A stretch of DNA of 9,088 nucleotides from Chitinophagales bacterium (GTDB taxonomy: Bacteria > Bacteroidota > Bacteroidia > Chitinophagales > CAIODY01). The notes under the pieces are model-generated. The model did not search any database. It saw only the letters and a list, made by a program, of their open reading frames with translations, and was not told the DNA's origin. The stretch is from contig JAHEYX010000053.1 of NCBI GenBank assembly GCA_023251415.1, positions 3,546 to 12,633 on the forward strand, in the 5' to 3' direction. The position numbers and the translations under genes were made by a program. Position 1 is the stretch's first letter, and every line of letters begins with the position of its first letter. Below, one piece after another: positions 7,330-9,088 of the stretch.

Positions 7330-7812
7330 ATGAAAAAAACCTTATTAGCAATCGCATCTATAGCAGTAATGGCTGCTTGTAATCCGGCTGAAACCAAAAA
7401 AGAAGCTGTAGCCAATCCTCCAATCAATGGTAAAGCCTTTGATACTACAAAAGCAGTAACAGTTGATGAAATGGCAGGAATGGTGTTGGGAGGTAAAGAA
7501 TTTATGGGTAATGTAAGTGGAACTATTGAAAAAGTTTGCCAAAAAGCGGGTTGTTGGGCAGATGTTAAATTAGCAAACGGCGAAGTGGTAATGATTAAAT
7601 TCAGAGATTCCGTTAATAACGAATTTGGTATTGATAAAAATAGTGTTGGCAAGAAAATTATTGCGCACGGTATTGGATTTACAGATACGGTATCTATTGA
7701 ACAATTAAAACATTATGCTAAAGATGACAATAAACCGGAAGCAGAAATTGAAGCCATAAAAGCTCCTAAAATTGCTATCGGGTTTACGGCAGATGGAGCT
7801 GTTGTTAAATAA
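7330..7812 (+). CDS. DUF4920 domain lipoprotein with a C-X4-C-W motif
   Basis: This is a small exported protein of unknown function. The N-terminus is a lipoprotein signal peptide (MKKTLL, hydrophobic core) with lipobox VMAAC, so the mature protein would start at lipidated C17. Residues about 30-160 match what I recall of DUF4920. The core GTIEKVCQKAGCWADVK (64-80) contains C70 and C75 followed by W76, and the surrounding beta-rich pattern with GEVVMIKFRD (84-93) and GKKIIAHGIG (107-116) suggests an OB-like barrel. The two cysteines could bind a metal or form a disulfide (inference only). It is the last gene of the run, 6 bases after the prenyltransferase and 24 bases before a strong terminator. 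A long reading frame on the opposite strand is a shadow. A TATTTTTG at 7272-7279 could give it an extra promoter, but the evidence is weak. Confidence 0.85.
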   Translation: MKKTLLAIASIAVMAACNPAETKKEAVANPPINGKAFDTTKAVTVDEMAGMVLGGKEFMGNVSGTIEKVCQKAGCWADVKLANGEVVMIKFRDSVNNEFGIDKNSVGKKIIAHGIGFTDTVSIEQLKHYAKDDNKPEAEIEAIKAPKIAIGFTADGAVVK

Positions 7813-7836
7813 AATTAATTTTTCGAATGAGAAAAT

Positions 7837-7868
7837 AAAAAAGGCAATCCTACTGATTGCCTTTTTTT
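7837..7868. terminator. Intrinsic terminator, probably bidirectional
   Basis: A perfect 12-base inverted repeat (AAAAAAGGCAAT at 7837-7848, ATTGCCTTTTTT at 7856-7867) has a 7-base loop and a run of seven T (7862-7868) on the plus strand. The six A on its left side supply a T-run for transcripts on the minus strand. It lies 24 bases after the lipoprotein stop and 17 bases beyond the scpA stop, exactly between two convergent genes, so it probably ends both transcripts. Confidence 0.9.
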
Positions 7869-7885
7869 ATTCGATAAATTCAAGT

Positions 7886-8629
7886 TTAAAATAAGCGTTC
7901 TTCAACCGGTGCGATCCAAAAATTATTGGCTCCAATACCCAATTTAATAGTCAAAAAACGTAACTGAATCAATTCAAGCATGGCTAGGAACACAAAAACA
8001 GCATGCACACGATCTTTACAAATTTCAAAAATGGTTTCAAACGGGATTTCCTTCTTATCACGAGCCAATGCTTGTAAATAGGACTTGGAATCTTCTAGGG
8101 TATAATTATACCGAACTACGGTATGTTGAATAGGTTGACTTTGTGTATTGAAGCGTTGCATCACTTTATCAAATGATTTCAACAACTTAAACAAGGTTAA
8201 TGAATGTATTTCATGCTCAGTATTGAATTGCTCAGCGATGGCTGCCAATTCAAAATTTAAATTGCCTCGTTTCGTACGATGAATGCGTTGTTCCTCTAAA
8301 CTATGCAACTCCGGCATTGTTTCTTTAAATCGCTTGTATTCTATTAACTTCTGAACCAATTCGGCACGTGGATCTATCTCGTTACCAAATTCGTCTTTCT
8401 CTTTTCGAGGCAAAAGCATTTTGGCTTTGATTTTCATTAACGTGGCAGCAAATAATATAAACTCGCTTGCCATTTCGATATTCAAGGTTTCCATTTGATG
8501 CAAATAACTTAAAAAGTCATTCGCAATTTTGGTAATGGGAATATCATGAATATCCAATTCATCACGTTCAATGAAAAACAAAAGGAGGTCAAACGGACCT
8601 TCGAATTGCGGTAATTTAATTTCGTACAT
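7886..8629 (-). CDS. scpA: Segregation and condensation protein A (kleisin)
   Basis: ScpA is the kleisin that bridges the SMC ATPase heads with ScpB in the bacterial condensin complex and so acts on the nucleoid. The N-terminal helix motif FEGPFDLLLFFIERDELDIHD (residues 9-29) is diagnostic, as is the mid-region DPRAELVQKLIEYKRFKE. The C-terminal winged-helix segment (RVHAVFVFLAMLELIQLR) is also present. The length of 247 residues is typical. A longer frame opens with TTG at 8674, but I chose the ATG at 8629: MYEIKLPQFEGPFDLLL matches the family start, and a promoter -7 box lies between the two starts, so the TTG would sit upstream of the transcription start. scpB and smc are not in the window. 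The gene is convergent with the lipoprotein operon and divergent from hldD. Confidence 0.95.
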   Translation of the reverse strand: MYEIKLPQFEGPFDLLLFFIERDELDIHDIPITKIANDFLSYLHQMETLNIEMASEFILFAATLMKIKAKMLLPRKEKDEFGNEIDPRAELVQKLIEYKRFKETMPELHSLEEQRIHRTKRGNLNFELAAIAEQFNTEHEIHSLTLFKLLKSFDKVMQRFNTQSQPIQHTVVRYNYTLEDSKSYLQALARDKKEIPFETIFEICKDRVHAVFVFLAMLELIQLRFLTIKLGIGANNFWIAPVEERLF

Positions 8630-8642
8630 ACTCACAGCGCGA

Positions 8643-8675
8643 CAAATGTAAAAATAAATTACTGAACTTGGCAAA
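8643..8675 (-). promoter_or_regulatory. scpA promoter (TTTG, 21-base spacer, TACATTTG)
   Basis: Read on the minus strand, TTTG (plus positions 8672-8675) is followed after 21 bases by TACATTTG (8643-8650). This is close to the Bacteroidota -33/-7 arrangement and is the best complete promoter in the window. Transcription would start near 8636, leaving a very short leader of about 7 bases before the ATG at 8629. Confidence 0.7.
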
Positions 8676-8700
8676 GATTCCCTTAATCTGTTTGTGGAAA

Positions 8701-8715
8701 GTGCTTTATAAGCAC
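8701..8715. repeat. Short palindrome between the divergent scpA and hldD promoters
   Basis: GTGCTTTATAAGCAC has perfect 6-base arms (GTGCTT/AAGCAC) around a 3-base centre. It lies upstream of both divergent promoters, about 26 bases beyond the scpA -33 element and 46 bases before the hldD -7 element. It could be an operator for a dimeric regulator, but a 6-base palindrome can arise by chance and only one copy is seen. Confidence 0.3.
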
Positions 8716-8760
8716 TAATAAAACTTGTAATAATTCCCTACTCCGAGTTAAAGGTTTGTT

Positions 8761-8768
8761 TAATTTTG
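8761..8768 (+). promoter_or_regulatory. Bacteroidota-type -7 promoter element (TAATTTTG) for hldD
   Basis: TAATTTTG is an exact TAnnTTTG match 24 bases before the ATG at 8793, predicting a leader of about 20 bases. No good -33 TTTG lies at the right distance; TTG at 8725-8727 is too far. Its spacing to the start codon matches the promoter at 2437. Confidence 0.55.
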
Positions 8769-8792
8769 CTTCCTATTTAATCCATAGCTTTT

Positions 8793-9088
8793 ATGATAAT
8801 TTTAACCGGTGCTGCAGGTTTTATTGGAAGTTGTATGCTTCAAGCCCTCAATGACAATGGTATAACGGATATTATTCTAGTGGATGATTTTGTGCCTGAA
8901 ACAAAAACAGCCAATTGGAGTGCGAAACGCTTCAGCGAAACAGTACCGCGCATGTCATTTTTTACGTGGTACCAGGAACATGCTCCTGCTATCGATGCTA
9001 TTATTCATCTCGGGGCAAAGACCGATACTACCCTTTTTGATTACGCTGTATTTGATACGTTAAATCTTAATTATTCTAAAAAACTATG
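8793..9088 (+). CDS. hldD: ADP-L-glycero-D-manno-heptose 6-epimerase, N-terminal part, runs off the window
   Basis: HldD (RfaD) epimerises ADP-D-glycero-D-manno-heptose to the L-glycero form, the last step in making the heptose donor for the lipopolysaccharide inner core. Only the first 98 residues are present; the frame is open to the window edge. It begins MIILTGAAGFIGSCMLQALN, with the Rossmann GxxGxxG at residues 6-12. It then shows LNDNGITDIILVDD, close to the E. coli HldD pattern of KALNDKGITDILVVDN. HLGAKTDTT, followed by LNYSKKL, fits the HldD region that carries GA and NYxYSKxL. This separates it from GalE-type epimerases and from the WbpP-like enzyme at 2470. It has its own promoter and is divergent from scpA. 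The catalytic Tyr-Lys pair lies beyond the edge, so integrity cannot be judged. Confidence 0.88.
   Translation, partial: MIILTGAAGFIGSCMLQALNDNGITDIILVDDFVPETKTANWSAKRFSETVPRMSFFTWYQEHAPAIDAIIHLGAKTDTTLFDYAVFDTLNLNYSKKL

Noticed and set aside
7320..7652. 110-codon open frame on the minus strand opposite the DUF4920 lipoprotein gene.
   Set aside because: It lies fully antisense to a recognisable lipoprotein gene, has no recognisable motif and no promoter of its own.
1..9088. Searched by eye for CRISPR arrays, tRNA or rRNA genes, insertion sequences, toxin-antitoxin pairs and phage genes.
   Set aside because: No regularly spaced repeats, transposase, cloverleaf sequence or defence gene was seen. 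The window is almost fully accounted for by housekeeping and envelope genes.

Overview
The window looks like an ordinary chromosomal segment from a member of the Bacteroidota. The sequence is AT-rich, start codons lack Shine-Dalgarno sequences, and there are three clear copies of the Bacteroidota -7 promoter motif TAnnTTTG (2437-2444 plus, 8643-8650 minus, 8761-8768 plus). The proteins fit this phylum: exported multi-domain FKBPs, a long SLBB export protein and a DUF4920 lipoprotein. I cannot resolve the order or genus.

Layout. Positions 1-182 are an upstream region with a weak promoter candidate. Positions 183-2332 hold two exported FKBP-type prolyl isomerases whose stop and start codons share one base. 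Positions 2470-7812 hold five tightly packed plus-strand genes (gaps of 6-25 bases): a WbpP-like UDP-N-acetylhexosamine 4-epimerase, an SLBB/Wza-like polysaccharide export protein, dTDP-4-dehydrorhamnose 3,5-epimerase (rfbC), a UbiA-family prenyltransferase that most resembles MqnP, and a DUF4920 lipoprotein. A strong hairpin terminator at 7837-7868 ends this run and probably also serves the convergent scpA gene (7886-8629, minus). scpA is divergent from a partial ADP-heptose epimerase gene (hldD, from 8793) that runs off the right edge.

How the genes work together. The epimerase, export protein and rfbC make sense together as parts of a surface-polysaccharide pathway: two sugar-nucleotide supply steps and an export component. 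hldD supplies heptose for lipopolysaccharide but is a separate transcription unit. The prenyltransferase (probably menaquinone synthesis) and the lipoprotein look like passengers in the same transcript. The FKBP pair probably helps proteins fold in the periplasm. scpA belongs to chromosome condensation.

Novelty. I see no mobile element, CRISPR array, RNA gene or defence system, and no strong sign of an undescribed system. The points most worth a second look are the degenerate FKBP domains heading both isomerases, the mixed operon that lacks a chain-length or polymerase partner for its export protein, the C-X4-C-W lipoprotein, and a marked excess of the tetranucleotide CCGG across the coding sequence.
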